64,000 nucleotides of DNA from Pocillopora verrucosa (GCF_036669915.1 NC_089312.1:10360938-10424937); one strand, 5' to 3'. Numbered from the stretch's first letter, positions 44,584 to 58,204 are shown. Notes: a model not told the origin generated them from the sequence alone. Numbers and translations are program-made.

Positions 44584-46347
44584 GCAGCACTACTCTGGAG
44601 GGAAAGAAATTTACCTGTCCCAAAAAAACCGAAACATTTGAGTGTGACGCTGCAAAAAGGGTTCCAGTAGAATTTAACAGAGGAACATCATACAAGATAA
44701 ACGACCTGAAGAGTCCAAGCGATGAAAAAGAATCAGAAATTTATTGCAGAAAAAATATATGTTCTGTGAAGAAAAATAAACTCTATGGAAGAGTTCAAAT
44801 TTTGGAGAAAAATGCCACGAGAATGACCTTTCAGATGATGAACTTGAATGATTCTTTGCGTTTTTCATGCGATGTACACACCGCACCTGAATATCAGGTC
44901 ACTGAGTTTCATACCAAGGACTTCACAACTGTCGAATGTAAGTTGAATGATCAAACGATGATCTAATCTAGAAGCAAAGAATTTGAAGAGGCCGCCAAAC
45001 CTTTTTTTTTTACTTTCTGCCCTCCCCTCCCTTAAGACTTCCCCTATTTTTTCGAAACTATATCTTCCATTGCTGACGTCGATCCTTTCTTCTAGGAGTG
45101 TGCGTTGTGTGAATGTGTGGAGAGAAGGGGGAGATGGGGGGGGGGGGGGGGAGTTGCACGAAGAATCTCTTTATCGGTTCTATGAGGCGCCAACGGATAA
45201 ACTGCGAGAATAGGAAGAAATGTAACACCAAGAAGATATTTGCTATTTCGGGAAGTTTATGATATCCTTAAAATAAGAGACCTAACTACAATATAACTTT
45301 ATTCAGTTTACACGCTAATTAATAACTGACGTCATCTGCATCATTTTACTAAATATTTATGTATTTTTATTGATGTTCAGGCGTTCGCAGTTGCATTGGC
45401 CACAGAGTTGACTTATCTTGTTCGAGCTTTCAACAATTTCTTCAAACTCCACATGGCTTGGGAGCGTTCTTGAAAAAAGCTGATGGATCTAAAGATATCA
45501 CTTTCTGCAATGAAAAAGGGAACTGCACCTGTATGGACGGGTGTAGAGAGTACAAGGGCAGATTGGAACCGGGATATAAATCAGTAAACATGCGAACCGT
45601 CAAGATGGAAGACGCTGAGCTAGATTTTATGTTCTATTTTGAACGCGACGATCCACGAAAACAAAAGCTCAGAGAATGTGTTTTCAAAATCGATCCTGTG
45701 GTTTGTCCAGGTAAGACAGCTTCTTGATTTCGTTCATTTGTGATAATGTTGACTTGTCACGACTTTGCAAAAACTTTCTATAACATAGGTTGTAATTTCT
45801 TGTAAAAAAATCCAACAGCAAGGGCTTGATTTTAATTTTCGTGTCTTTCCTTTATTTCGCTATAGATATTTATGCTCCAGTATTAAACTTGATAGGAAAT
45901 GCGTTCTGTTGCTCGTAATTAAACGCTGTAATGATAAAGGCTGGGCGATATTGAGGTAGTTCCGTTTTTCCACACTTCGCGACGGATATTACCCCTGTGA
46001 CTTGATATGAAATGTGATGTGTTGTTTGGTTGTGCTGTGATGATGAAACTGAGCGATGATTGAATACTTTCCTCAATTCCAATAAATGTTAAACACTGAA
46101 ATATCGAAAAATAGCAAATATGCTGCAAATGAGAAGATTGATTTTGTTATTGAAACATTTTTCTGTCACAGGTAAACCAACCAGAACCCTAGAAGTAATC
46201 ACAGGAAGGCCTTTACAAGAAAACGAAAGCAACAGGACAAAGCACCCGTCTACCATCTCGCATAATGTCACGCCAGGAACGTTAGAAGTGAAAAGAGGGC
46301 TTTTATTTCTGTGCTTGATATTGGCAATTTTTACTTTTCCTGGATAG
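44584..46347 (+). CDS. Ig-like domain protein A, GPI-anchor type tail (signal exon broken)
   Basis: Three in-frame exons: 44584-44937, 45381-45710, 46172-46347, all joined in phase 1. The first two each encode one Ig-like domain rich in cysteine. Domain 1 has KLYGRVQILEKNATRMTF before SLRFSCDV, the position of the canonical second cysteine; domain 2 has DLSCSSFQ and DAELDFMFYF. The canonical tryptophan is absent. The terminal exon gives a Thr/Asn-rich stalk with N-glycosylation sites (NESNRT, HNVTP), then GLLFLCLILAIFTFPG and a stop, which fits a GPI-attachment signal. The protein would act at the cell surface if exported, but its matching signal exon is broken, so it may be a pseudogene or use another first exon. 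Closest relative in the window is gene B. Confidence 0.7.
45131..45155 (+). repeat. Poly-G tract in intron of Ig-like gene A
   Basis: A run of about 18 g follows gaagggggagat. The equivalent place in gene B (51936-51975) is also G-rich. Such tracts can form G-quadruplexes. Confidence 0.8.
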
Positions 46348-46419
46348 TAGGTTAGGAGAATGAATGAACCAGATTGCTTTCGACTCAGTCTACCGTTGTA
46401 TATATCCTATCTAAGGTTC

Positions 46420-46590
46420 CATTGAACTGAGACACAGGATGTGGTTAACGAATACTCACAACAAATCAAAGGGTCCACGAAGAAGCCTCTACGTCATTAG
46501 GACAATGGGGTTCTTGTGTTGACCAAGATGCTCTAATAAGATGGAACTACTGTCCTAATGAGTATTTCATGTTGTTTCGTGTCATTAGTA
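46420..46590 (+). other. Conserved 3' region of the Ig-like genes (A copy)
   Basis: Blocks such as caggatgtggttaacgaata and gagtatttcatgttgtttcg recur after gene B (53530-53690) and gene C (61925-62075). This is probably untranslated exon sequence shared by the three paralogues. Confidence 0.6.
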
Positions 46591-46599
46591 AGGACAAAT

Positions 46600-49500
46600 T
46601 CTGATGTGATTTTGGCGAAGAGAAACATGTTTTGTGAGCGTCTAGTCGCTACTGCGGAAGGGCCCTTTAGCACCGTGTGCATAATTACGCGTCCCCCATA
46701 CGGCGGAAAGCCAACAAAGTGTTCAGACATTACTTCAGAAAACTCCGCCTCTGTCTGAATTTTTGGTAGCCTATTGACCAATTCCCAATCGAGACTTAAC
46801 TCTGGCGTCAAGCGTAATTTTGCTCACGGTGGTAAGTAGCCTACTTACCGAAGCCAGATTGTACGAATTTTCCAGACATCTTGAGCACTATCCGTGATAC
46901 ACGCTTGCTAATTCCCCTATCAGCTTTTGGAATCAACTAAACCCTACCTTTACCATGGCCGGACATTTCTTTTGGCACCCTACATCTGCTATTGGAACTA
47001 CGATTCCACCCAACGCCGAGATTTGATCTGTGAGTGGGGAGTCGTAAAATCATCGATATCTTTTGGCGTCTCGAAGATGCCGGCACGCGACAAAACAAGA
47101 TCAACTTTATTTTCTGGATCTGAAAACTTGCAACTCCACAAGTGACATGAAATGTCTTTTTAACAATCACGCAAGGGAACGACTTGGTCTTCTCGATAAC
47201 TAAACCCACAAGTTCCACCAGCGAACGATATAACTAAATAGCAAATCTCCATGTTAGCATGTAAGATGAGACGCTTATAAAACAGATCAGTTAGCTAAAT
47301 CAGTATGTAGCTTGTCAATCAAATTGACCACTGTAACCATACTTTGACTTCAGCCGGCAAAGGAATCATTGATGGATCTGGACATTTTAGTTTTCTGAAT
47401 GCAGTAATTCCTGAAATGTTTTTCTAGATGTCATGCAAAGAGGAAAAAAACCCATCTTGGTATTTCGGAGGTTGATTTATCTTAGAATTTCTGTGTCACG
47501 CTTGTCACGCAACTGATATAATAAGTTGGAGAAGATATATAAACTGGAACTCTAATCTGGCTAGAATGTGGTAGAGCATAATTAACGTGATCATCGAAAC
47601 AGCTAATAAAATCATAAATAAACAGGATAAGAGTGTTTTGTTAGATTTTTGAACAAGTTGTAGTGATTTATGCCAGTTAACGGTGGTGACAAGTAGGCGC
47701 ATCATGTACATTTCATAGTCGCTATCAAGTAAATTTTGCCGGACTTTGAGTTCGTCTCAAAATAGAACAACACAAATACACAAGGAAATTTTTACAGTAA
47801 CTTTATAACCATCCTTTGGTCTTTTAGAAGCTTGAAGCTCAGTAGATTGTGTCATATCGGTCATTGTTAAAACTGTCTTTGTTTTGATGCTACTTTTCGA
47901 CATAGGAAAAGTATGTCGGACAAAAATATTCACCAAAAAATAAATATTTCCTTGGCAGCTTCAATAACGACAGAGGATTAAGTTTAGATGATAAAACAAA
48001 GGATCATGTTCACAGAAATACCGTAGGTCTAGTACATTCGATACATGAGGTCACACAACTCGGGTAATATTCACGGTGAAAATTTGCATATTGGAGCGGT
48101 CGATCGAAAAAAATTATTTCTTGAAAACTAAAATATATTTTATAAAAAAACTACAGCACAGTTATTAGAACATTTTGGGCTACAAAATATAAAAGTAGGA
48201 GGGAAAAAAATTTGGGTGACTTGCCGCTGTTTGTTTGATGCATGCTGACATTAGCTCTTAAGATATTCCTTGTTCAGATTTGAATGCTTGAATGACTGAA
48301 AATATGAAAGAGATGGATGGAACGCAAACAAGGGTCGTTTCGCTCTGTTTGCCATAATATGACCATGAGATCGGCTACGTGATAATATTCAAGAGCTGAT
48401 GTAATATCAAAATACATCGCAATTTTTTGCGGTAACCCATTTCTTGCGGAAAATCCCTTTAACTGGATAGTAAACTTCACTGACGTTCTAGCCATTGCGA
48501 TCTTTAGCTAGGACCGGGCATCTTCGAGACGATGAAATTATTATGAAACAAAATCTGTACCCTCTATTGACAAAGGTCGAAAGGCCCTTTTCGGCGAAGA
48601 AAAAATGGAAGAATCCATGGCCCTCTTCTCTTAAATTCAAATGTATTCTAGGTCAAAAAGAAAAACTGGTTACTTTAATTCGACTAGAATGTTACGGAAT
48701 ACATGTAGTTCGAAATCACGCCGTCAAAGTGAAAGAGAATTAATTAGGGAAAAAGCCCTTTTAAAGTCCCAAGCTTTTTCCTGTTTCGATTGTATTCAAG
48801 CTACAATCGAATTATTCCTAGCGTTGAAAGGAGTACCACAAGTAGAAGATGCACAGATTCCGTCTTATACTATCACAGAGGGCATTCATACTTCAAGCAT
48901 TCTTCGTCTTTTCTTGTGGTAGGTTTTGAGATTTTCTTTGTCAGTTTGGAATTCATTTGATCACCAAGAAGTTAAGCCAAACTCAGCTGACTTAGCCAGT
49001 GTCGTCACTGTCGTCACACGAATTTTTTTTTTGTATTTTCTGGTTGATAGCGGTATTTAAAATTAGAAATAATCGACTTTAGCGCCCGGCGAGTTCTCCT
49101 TTTCCACTTTTTTTGTGCATTGAGAGTACAATTTGGCGGTCAAAAAGTGTCCTCATAAAGCGCACGGCAAAAACGATCATATCTCATAGCTGTGACGTAG
49201 AAAACTGTTCAAGACGATGAAGAGGCGAAATGCCAGCGATGATGGAGAGCGCGGAAACAAGAAATTGCGTCAGTAAGCTGTGTGCGAGTTGTCTTCATCT
49301 TAAGAATCTTTATCCACACAGTCCGTAAAGGAAATTTTGCGACGCAGGATTGAACAGAAGCGGGTACAAAAAAATGAAGAGAGATTTTCTAGATCGCAAG
49401 ATAATGCTACTCTTTCGAATTGGGCTTCGATCTTGTCAAATCTTGGTTATTTTTGTGAAGTGCGGTCGATAATTGCCGCATGCAGCAAAATTCACGGTGC

Positions 49501-50094
49501 CTGTTGTCGCTTTGATCATTGAACAGTCAAGAGTCATTCCTTTCCTGCTCCTTGATCTGTGTGATCTTGGATCACAAATCCTAATCCAGATCCTCCCAAA
49601 GGAACGCACCCCTAGTTCGCGGTAAATTCAAACTAAAGACAGACTTATCTGTGAAAACGCCGTGACAAAAATACAGGGCAGTTGAGGCTCCAAGTGATGG
49701 GCTCCTGACAATCGAAAATTGGTTGGCACCAAGGTACACGGACTGTACACGGATTGTGAATGTCAGTTTCACTGCCATTGGCCTAAAACGAAAAGCGAAA
49801 AACGATTTGTAATCCGTTTTCCAAATTCTATACGAAAACGAAGAACGAAAAACGAAAAAGAAAATTAAAATCCGTTTTTTCAAAAGTTACAAAAAAGAAA
49901 AACGGAGAGCGTAAAGTGAATTCGAATTCCGTTCCCTCCCGGCGGGGAAAAAATGCAAAACGAAAATTTCGTTGTTTTGCAGCAAAGAAAAGCGAAAATA
50001 AAATTTGTGCTTCATTTTCATATGCAATCGATTCTAAATTTTTACCCAAAACAAACTTTCGTGTCATAGGCACTTTAAATAAGGATCAAAAATC
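46600..50094. other. Spacer between Ig-like genes A and B
   Basis: The parts at 48270-48520 and 48520-48930 recur with modification at 54590-54790, 55250-55400 and 55740-56240. Short frames here shift between copies, so they are probably not genes. Confidence 0.5.
49780..50000. repeat. A-rich aaaacgaaaa-type degenerate repeat
   Basis: Irregular repeats of acgaaaaacgaaaa-like words and their complement lie just upstream of gene B. Related in composition to the stretch at 41160-41370. Confidence 0.6.
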
Positions 50095-50403
50095 GAATGA
50101 TTGTTCGGTAAGCAACAGAACAAACACGGAGTGCATCAATTTACATTACAGCTGCCTTCTAATAAATGCGTGGAACGCACTTACTATACCAAACAAAAGA
50201 TACTGTCAAAAATGAACAAAGAATGACATCGGTACTGATAACACAACACTTTTATAAAGCATCAGAAATAGTAGTTTACGTAATCATGCTCGAAGGGAAA
50301 AACCCCCTTAAAATCAAAACATATCGGTTAAGTGTAGCAGTACAGACCAGGGATACAGTGAGTTATAACTGGAAGTTGGAGCACTTATTGATCGATGATA
50401 GAT

Positions 50404-53400
50404 ATGGCGAATGGAATTTGTAGAGCATTTCAAAGTTTATTCCTTCTTGTCGCACTGCTGAGCGTTTTTAGTGGTATGTGTTTTGATACGCTTGTGTTAG
50501 AGTGTGAACGTCCTTTCTATTGTAAAGTCAAAGTAGCCAGCCAAACCGTTCATTGCGACGGAGTAAACGGCGGTTGACGGGGTTACCTTGCTTGATTTTG
50601 GGAATATTCGAGGTTTGCTTCTATTCGACTATTGCAGAAAAACTTGTTCTTCGGGATTCGTGAATTTCTGAGCCCCGCGATCAGTGAAGATCTTGAATGA
50701 AATGTTAGAAATATTTTGAGGTTAATTTCGACGGAAGAGCCGATGAGTCGAGAAATTTTTACAGTCATCAAGCCTTTCAAAGACTTGAAAAAGCCTCCAA
50801 CATTTGTTTGTTTATGTGGATGAATACCTTAAATTAAGAGTTTAATTTGATAGGTGCGTGACGTCTCATGAAAACCAATAATACGCTGGCAATGGTAAAG
50901 AGGTTATGTTTATCTGTCGCTTAACCATATGGCATCTGTTGTGTGTGAGGGCCTCAGTGCCTGTTCACTGATTTTTCACAGGGCAGTGTTTTGATGTCAA
51001 TTTCTAGCGTTACTTAAATTAAGAAGAAGTTTCATTAGGCGATGAGAACGCTTCTACAAGCGTTATATACTGAAGGATATAAACTACCTGGAGATGAGAA
51101 TGCTGAAACCAAAAAGGCACGTAAACTGTTGAGGGGAAAAATGATTACACGAGCTGGAAATAAAATTGGCAAAAGCAAAATTCTTAACATGCGAAATGCG
51201 TGACGAAGAATCCATTTTTCAAACGTTTGGTCGATTCATTCTCAACAACTGTCTACTTGGTATTGTTTTGATATTGTAAGGAGAAATTCTGCCTTAATCA
51301 CTCATGGAGTTCGTCATAGTGCTTCGTTAAATCACACAAATAATTTCTCATCGTGATTGTCAATCTGTTTATCTTAGCAGGCAGCAGCACTACTCTAGAG
51401 GGAAAGAAATATACCTGTCCCGAAAAAACCGAAACATTTGAGTGTGACGCTGCAAAAAGGGTTCCAGAAGAATTTAACAGAGGAACATCATACAAGATAA
51501 ACGACCTGAAGAATCCAAGCGATGAAAAAGCATCAGAAATTTATTGCCGCAAAGAAAGATGTATTGTGCAGAAAAATAAACTGTATGGAAGAGTTCAAGT
51601 ATTAGAGAAAAACGCCACGAGAATGACCTTTCGGATGCTGAACTTAGATGATTCTTTGCGTTTTTCATGCGATGTACACACCGCACCTGAATATCAGGTC
51701 ACTGAGTTTCATACCAAGGACTTCACAGCTGTCGAATGTAAGTTGAATTATCCTCAGTCGAGAAACGATGATGTAATCTTGAAGCAGGTAATTTGAAGAG
51801 GCCGCCAACCCTTTTATTTTTACTTTCTGCCCTCCCATCCCTTAAGACTTCCCCTATTTTCTTGGAACTATATCTTCCATTGCTGACGCCCACCCTTTCT
51901 TCTTCGAGTGTGTGTTGTGTGAATGTGTGGATGGAAGGGGGAAGGGGAGGGGGAGGGGGGAGGGGGAGGGGAGTTGTAAAGAATCTCTTTATCGGTTCTA
52001 TGAGGCGCCAATGGATATACTGCGAGAACAGGTAGAACTGTAACACCAAGAAGATATTTTCTATTTCGGGAAGTTTATGATATCCTTAAAATAAGAAACT
52101 TAGCTACAATATAACTTTATTCAGTTTACACGCTAATTAATAACTGACATCATCTGCATCATTTTACTAAATATTTACGTATTTTTATTGATGTTCAGGC
52201 GTTCGCAGTTGCATTGGTCACAGGGCTAACTTATCTTGTTCGAGTTTTCAACAATTTCTTCAAACTCCACATGGCTTGGGAGCGTTCTTGAAAAAAGCTG
52301 ATGGATCTAAAGATATCACTTTCTGCAATGAAAAAGGGAACTGCACCTGTATGGACGGGTGTAGAGAGTACAAGGACAGATTGGAACCGGGATATAAAAC
52401 AGTAAACATGCGAACCGTCAAGATGGAAGACGCTGAGCTAGATTTTATGTTCTATTTTGAACACAACGATCCCCGAAAACAAACGCCCGAAAAATGTATT
52501 TTCAAAATCGATCCTGTGGTTTGTCCTGGTAAGACAGCTTCTTGATTTCGTTCATTTGTGATAATGTTGACTTGTCACGACTCTGCAAAAAAGTTCTATA
52601 ACATAGGTTGTAATTTCTTGTAAACAAATCCAACAGCAAGGGCTTGATTTTAATTTTCGTGTCTTCCCTTTATTTCGCTATAGACTCCACTTTGATAGGA
52701 AATGCGTTCTGTTGCTCGTAATTAAACGCTGTAATGATAAAGGCTGGGCGATATTGAGGTAGTTTTAGGAATTCCAATAACTGAAAAAAAAACTGAAATA
52801 TTGAATAACGGGAAAGTATACGACCATTGTGTCATATATGGCGACACATTGCTGATGAAGAGCTTGATGAATCTAATTTAACATTTTTCTGCCACAGGCA
52901 CACCAACCGGAACTCCAGAAAAGTCTTCAGGAGAAACTGAAAGCAAAGAAAATGCACATAACGTCAGGCCAGGTATCATAAAGGGGACAACAAATTTTTC
53001 ATTTCTGTGATTGATGTTGGCAGTTTTAATTTTGGATAATACATTTGAAAGGTGAATTTACCGCACTGTTTCGACTCATCTGACTCTCGGACGGAGGCCA
53101 CACTTCGCAAGGGAAATTACCCTAGTAACTTGATAGGAAATGTGATATGTTGTTTGGTTGTGCTGTGATGATGAAACTGGGCGATGATTGAATACTTTCC
53201 TCAATTCAAATAACTGTTAGACCCTGAAATATCGAATAATAGCAAAATATGCTGCAAATGAGAAGATTTATTTTGTAACGAAACATTTTTCTGCCACAGG
53301 TAAACCAACCAGAAGCCCAGACGAAATCACAAGAAGGCATTTACAAGAAAATGAAAGCAAAAGGACAAAACAGCCATCTACCATCTCGAATAACGTCACG

Positions 53401-53475
53401 CCAAAAACCATAGAAGTGAAAAGAGGGCTCTTATTTCTGTGCTTGATAATGGCAACTTTTATTTTTCCTAGATAG
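50404..53475 (+). CDS. Ig-like domain protein B, GPI-anchor type, two terminal cassettes
   Basis: Exons: 50404-50473 (signal peptide MANGICRAFQSLFLLVALLS), 51381-51737 and 52199-52528 (two Ig-like domains), 52898-52972 (short stalk exon), 53300-53475 (stalk plus hydrophobic tail). All joins are phase 1 and the sum is 1008 nt (335 residues). The last exon ends with LLFLCLIMATFIFPR and a stop, a GPI-type signal. Domains match gene A closely but with many amino-acid changes, concentrated around KERCIVQKNK in domain 1. The stalk exon at 52898 resembles a terminal exon whose tail carries a stop, so it may be spliced through (donor 52973) or skipped, or serve as an alternative secreted end. The likely role is cell-surface recognition; the ligand is unknown. 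Confidence 0.78.
51933..51975 (+). repeat. G-rich tract in intron of Ig-like gene B
   Basis: Runs of four to six g separated by a or aa form a G-quadruplex-prone tract at the same intron position as in gene A. Confidence 0.8.
52898..53037 (+). pseudogene. Degenerate terminal cassette of gene B
   Basis: Read through its donor, this exon continues HNVRPGIIKGTTNFSFL and stops at a TGA exactly where the intact copy has the TGC of LFLCL. The following bases still resemble the lost hydrophobic tail. It is a second terminal exon, closer in its upstream intron to that of gene C, with a stop inside the anchor. Confidence 0.7.
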
Positions 53476-53509
53476 CAGATTGTTTAAGACTCAGTCGACC
53501 TTTGGACAT

Positions 53510-53755
53510 ATCTGATCTAAGGTTCTGCTCAACTGAGACACAGGATGTGGTTAACGAATACCCACAACATATCAAAGGGTCCATGAAGGAGCCTCTCCAT
53601 CATCAGGACAACGGGGTTCTTGTGTTGATCAAGATGCTCTAATAAGATGGACCTACTGTCCTAATGAGTATTTCATGTTGTTTCGTGTCACAATCTTGTG
53701 CAGCTTCTTCGCTCACGAGCCATTTCTGACTTGTGGCAAGCCAAGTAAATAAATT
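53510..53755 (+). other. 3' region of Ig-like gene B
   Basis: It shares the conserved 3' blocks described for gene A and ends near aagtaaataaattttg, which contains a usable poly(A) signal (AATAAA at about 53748). Confidence 0.55.
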
Positions 53756-53759
53756 TTGT

Positions 53760-54264
53760 TGAGCATTATTATTTTCTGTTCAAAGCATGAGCCTCTCTGT
53801 ATAGATTTTAGTAGAGTATATTTAGCAGTAAAGTGTTCTTGTTTATCAATAGTCAAGTATTGTGATATATTTCTTTACTTCAAGCGACCAACATCAAAGT
53901 CAACGTAAGGTAACAAAACTTAGAATAAAGTCATCATTTTTTAGCATAGCATATCCTTGTCAAGTAATCGTTTGCGTGGCTGCAAGTTTAAATGCGTTCA
54001 ACTGAGATCAGTTTTTAAAAATATCTAGCACAATCTGTTCGATACTTGAGTTATCTAATACCCCATTCACACCAGCAAAACATGTTTTGTTAAACTGGTT
54101 TTCATTGAATGAAAATTATAAACAGAGAACTGAAAAACTTGATTTTCCATTGGATTCAAGTACTTGCTAACTTGCATTTCCAATGTGCTACATTCAAGTC
54201 AAAAATATTCGGCTAAATAGTTTCTATGAAGAAAAAAAAAATTAAACTGTGTTTAACAAAACAA

Positions 54265-54295
<31 letters not shown>

Positions 54296-57200
54296 GGGGC
54301 ATAAGACTCGCTAGCAAAACCAGTTTGCATGGCCAATATGTCCTTTTCAATCTTGTCCAAATATACGTAACATTTTGCAGCTGTTACTTGATGTAGAAAA
54401 CATCGTTGACGTAAAACAATAGAGAACAAAGAGACAAAAGACCGAGGAAAACAAATGGAAACAATAGGTTACCGAGGCTGATGTTGTGTGTCTTCTACAC
54501 CAAGAAGGGGCCCATTTTCCGAAGATGCTCTTTTTAGACAGGCCAAAACTTGAGACAGAGATTCCAAACAATTCGCTCAAGATATTCCTTGTTCAGCTAT
54601 GAAATGCCTCAATGACTGAAAATATATAAGAGATAGATGGAACACAAACAAGGGTCGTTTGGTTCTGATCGGCACAGTATGACCGTGAGATAACTACGTG
54701 ATAATATTCTAGGGCTGATGCAATATTGTAATACCAAAATACATCGCGATTTGGTATGGTTTCGTCTTTTGAGGTAAACCATTTCCTGCGGAAAACTCCT
54801 TCAATTGGATAGGAATAATCCTGTTCTGCGCAGAAGTAATGTTGGCAAACAAGTTAAGTGGTGCTTATTGTTTCCAAATAGTTACAGCCATTATCAAGCA
54901 ATGATAGATTATTCAAACAACAAAGCATGTTTATTGTGACTCGTAAAACCAAGAGATACCGAAAGCCTGCAGTTCAAGCGCTATTTGAAAAAAATTATCG
55001 TCTCTCACTATTGGTTTATTCGAACAACAAACCATAGGTATTGTAAGTAATGAAACTGAAAGAGAAGTCGAAAAGGCTGCAATGAAAGCTTTAATTGAGA
55101 GACGTTCAATTTCGCTTTTAGAGTAAACATTTTAGCCATTGCGATCATTAGTTATTTTGCTTTTACTTAGGGAAGTAGATTTACGACACAAATGAGTAAT
55201 AGGAAGTTTCCTTACAGTATTAACGGTATGTAACGCAATACACTACATACAACCAAGGGTCGTTTCGCTCTGTTCACCACAGTATGATCGTGAGATAACT
55301 ACGTGATAATATTCTAGGGCTGATGCAATATTGATACCAAAATACATCGTGATTTGATACGGTCCTGTTTTCGGAGGTAAACAATTTCCTGCGGAAAATC
55401 CCTTCAATTAGATGGGAAGAATCCTGTTCTGCGCAGAAGTAATGTTGGCAAACAAGTTAAGTGGTGTTTATTACTTCCAAATAGTTATAGCTATTATCAA
55501 GCAATTATAGTTTATTCAAACAACAAAGCATGTTTATTATGACTCGTAAAAGCAAGAGATACCGAAAGCCTGCAATCCAAGCGCAATTTGAAAACATTCA
55601 TTTTGTCTCGGTATTAGTTTATTCGAACAACAAAGCATAAATATTTTGACTAATGAAACTGAAAGAGAGGCAGAAAAGGCTGCAATGAAAGCTTTAATTA
55701 AGAAACGTTCAATTTCGCTTTTAGAGTAAACATTTTAGCCCGTGCGATCTTTACTGAGGACGGAGCATCTTCGAGACAATGAAATTATTATGAAACAAAA
55801 TCAGTGGTCCCAATTTACGAAAAAAAAGCTCCTATTCGACGAACAAAGAATGACAGAATCCATGGCCCTCTTACCCAAGGTCCAAATGTATTCTAGCTAT
55901 TGATTTTCACTGAGTGTGACCGCAATTTTCTGAAGTCAGTTGACACTGAAGAAAATAAAGTTACTCATAGTCGACTAGAGTGTCATGGAATAGTTAAAAA
56001 TCCCGCAGTCGAAAGTGAAAGACTTAGATTAGGGAAAAAACCCTCACATCTCTAAGTCCAAAGGTTTTTTTTCATGAATAACTGTTTCACGCCATTTGAA
56101 GCTTACAATCGACTTATTCCTAGCGTTGAAAGGAGTACCACAAATCTCAGTAGAAGATGCACAGATTCCGCCAAATGCTATCACAGAAAGCATTCATACT
56201 TCAAGCATTCTTTGTCTTTTGTTGTGGTAGGTTTTGAGATTTTCTTTGTCATTTCGGAATTCATTTGATCACTAAGAAGTTAAGCCGAACTCAGCTGACT
56301 TAGCCGGTGTCGTAACTGTAAATAAGGGGAACTGCTTCTGGAAAGAAGTTTGATGAAACGTTCCTCTAAATAACGTGACCATTAACGATCGTTGCTCGTT
56401 TTAAACTGGAGCCAAAAGGACATTTTATGATAAGAGTGAACCTTGTGATCCTAATGCAAGTGGGGGATGGTATATATATGGTTAGAAGCGCTCGCACGTG
56501 GCTAATTGATGATTTCATACGCAACAAGCTTGTCAGTATAGTCCGACCTAAATGTCTCACAGGAATACCAACCTTATAACATTGTTCGTTTATTTTATCT
56601 TTTTCTGCGGTATCAGAATTCTGAAAAGGTTCTTTTGGAGAATGGAAAGTAAACAGATTTTTTTTCCCAGATTCAGGTGCTGCCTTCCCTGTGTTGAAAA
56701 GTTTGCAAAGAAAGCTAGTTTGCAATTGCTATATGAGGTGTGAAATGCAACTAGTGATCGAAAGTCATGCACGGGCATTCGAATATCAGTGATTAACAAA
56801 CAAATTATAGCAGCAAATATTTGTTAAAATTTAAGCGTCAAACATCAACTCTTTTTTTAAAACTGCTGGTTTTATTTTGGGATTGAATTAGTCTAGATAG
56901 AGAAGAATGGAGAAATTTGAGCTCGACAGTTTTGGAATATTTATTTTTAATTTGTAAAGGCGCCTTAATAGAGTCTTAAATGAACTTAAAGGCCATTTTC
57001 CTATTTTGAGTCACCTGAGAGCGAAATATTTCCTAATGCTGATGACAGGCCATTATCTTATCAGCCATAACCTTTACTTCACCCGACCAAAAATTAGTTA
57101 TTATCATTCACAGAGGAATCCTTTCTGTCAGTATATTCAGAGTGTCTTGAATTCTTTGGCTTAAGTTTCCCGTTTCTAATTCACCTTAGTGACCGAGCTA

Positions 57201-58200
57201 CGTATTTGCAAAGTGCTCTTAAGATTTTGGGTTGGAAGTGTTTTTATTTATTATCAGAAGGGGACCTTATCCTTCTCTCATCTGATTTCCGAGTTTTACT
57301 TATTGCGCATGTATGTAAATTTCAGAAAAAGAACCTGTTTTGGCAAAAGATTTCGTTTTATACCAGCGCTGAATTTTTATTGACAACGTATTCTTACCAT
57401 GTATTGGCGACGAAAAAAAGATGCAGCGAGGCGCAACGATTTCACTTCGCTTCGGACCATTTTAATTAACTAGAAAACAGATTATAAAGAGTCCACGTCC
57501 ATGTTGCCCAGTGTCTGAAATATGAAGTAACGGTTCGTATCGTGGGTGTATAAAAATAAACTGTATGATTACTGAAAATGGGAGAAAGTTAGGCGCAAAA
57601 TTACTCGAATGTGTTAAACCCCGTGAAAGAAATTTCAAAAAACGTCTTAGCGTTTAAGCTTAATGAGAGAAGAAGCCTTTTTCAAACGGACAGTTCAGGA
57701 TGTAATATTTGACACGTGCGCTTCCCGTTAGAATTTCGTTGCGCTAGTGATGTAATCTAGAAGACTGTTGTAATAAGTCATTACAATGTGGTGCCTCAAA
57801 TATCATAAAGCGCTCATGAGGCAATGTATTATAAACTGCTCGTGTATCAAAACTATTTAGGCAATAAGAAAGAAAGCAGTAAGAGAAATGATATTGTTAA
57901 AGTTTTTTTGTGTCGTTGGCCTATAGGATGTTTACAATGCCAACAGCACGAGGAGCTATGCAAAGATCGAACAGTCACCTACACTGTATATTGGAAATCA
58001 GTTGATAACAGTTGATCGTTTCAAAAACCTTCCTAACGCGAGCGCAATAGGGTGATTCCCTCATTGCTTATTTACAAACGGGACCACAGCATGATGAAAC
58101 GGTCTCAAAATAAACATGATGTAATGAAGTCTATAAATATGCTCTGCTAACGCAAGTAAAACCTCATTGCCGAGTTTACGCAACCGATTAACAGAGTTAA
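53760..58200. other. Spacer between Ig-like genes B and C
   Basis: It holds duplicated blocks (see the direct repeat entry) and otherwise AT-rich DNA. Short frames at 56366-56799 and 57189-57469 have no recognisable content. Confidence 0.45.
54590..55745. repeat. Direct repeat of about 0.5 kb
   Basis: 54650-55140 and 55257-55735 share long blocks (cgtgataatattctagggct, aacaagttaagtggtg, cgttcaatttcgcttttaga) at an offset of about 605 bp. Parts recur at 48290-48500 and 63600-63870, each downstream of an Ig-like gene. Confidence 0.75.
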
Positions 58201-58204
58201 GACT

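Noticed and set aside
48495..48922. Frames in the spacer after gene A
   Set aside because: The duplicated copy at 55740-56260 is read in other frames with stops, so no protein is conserved.
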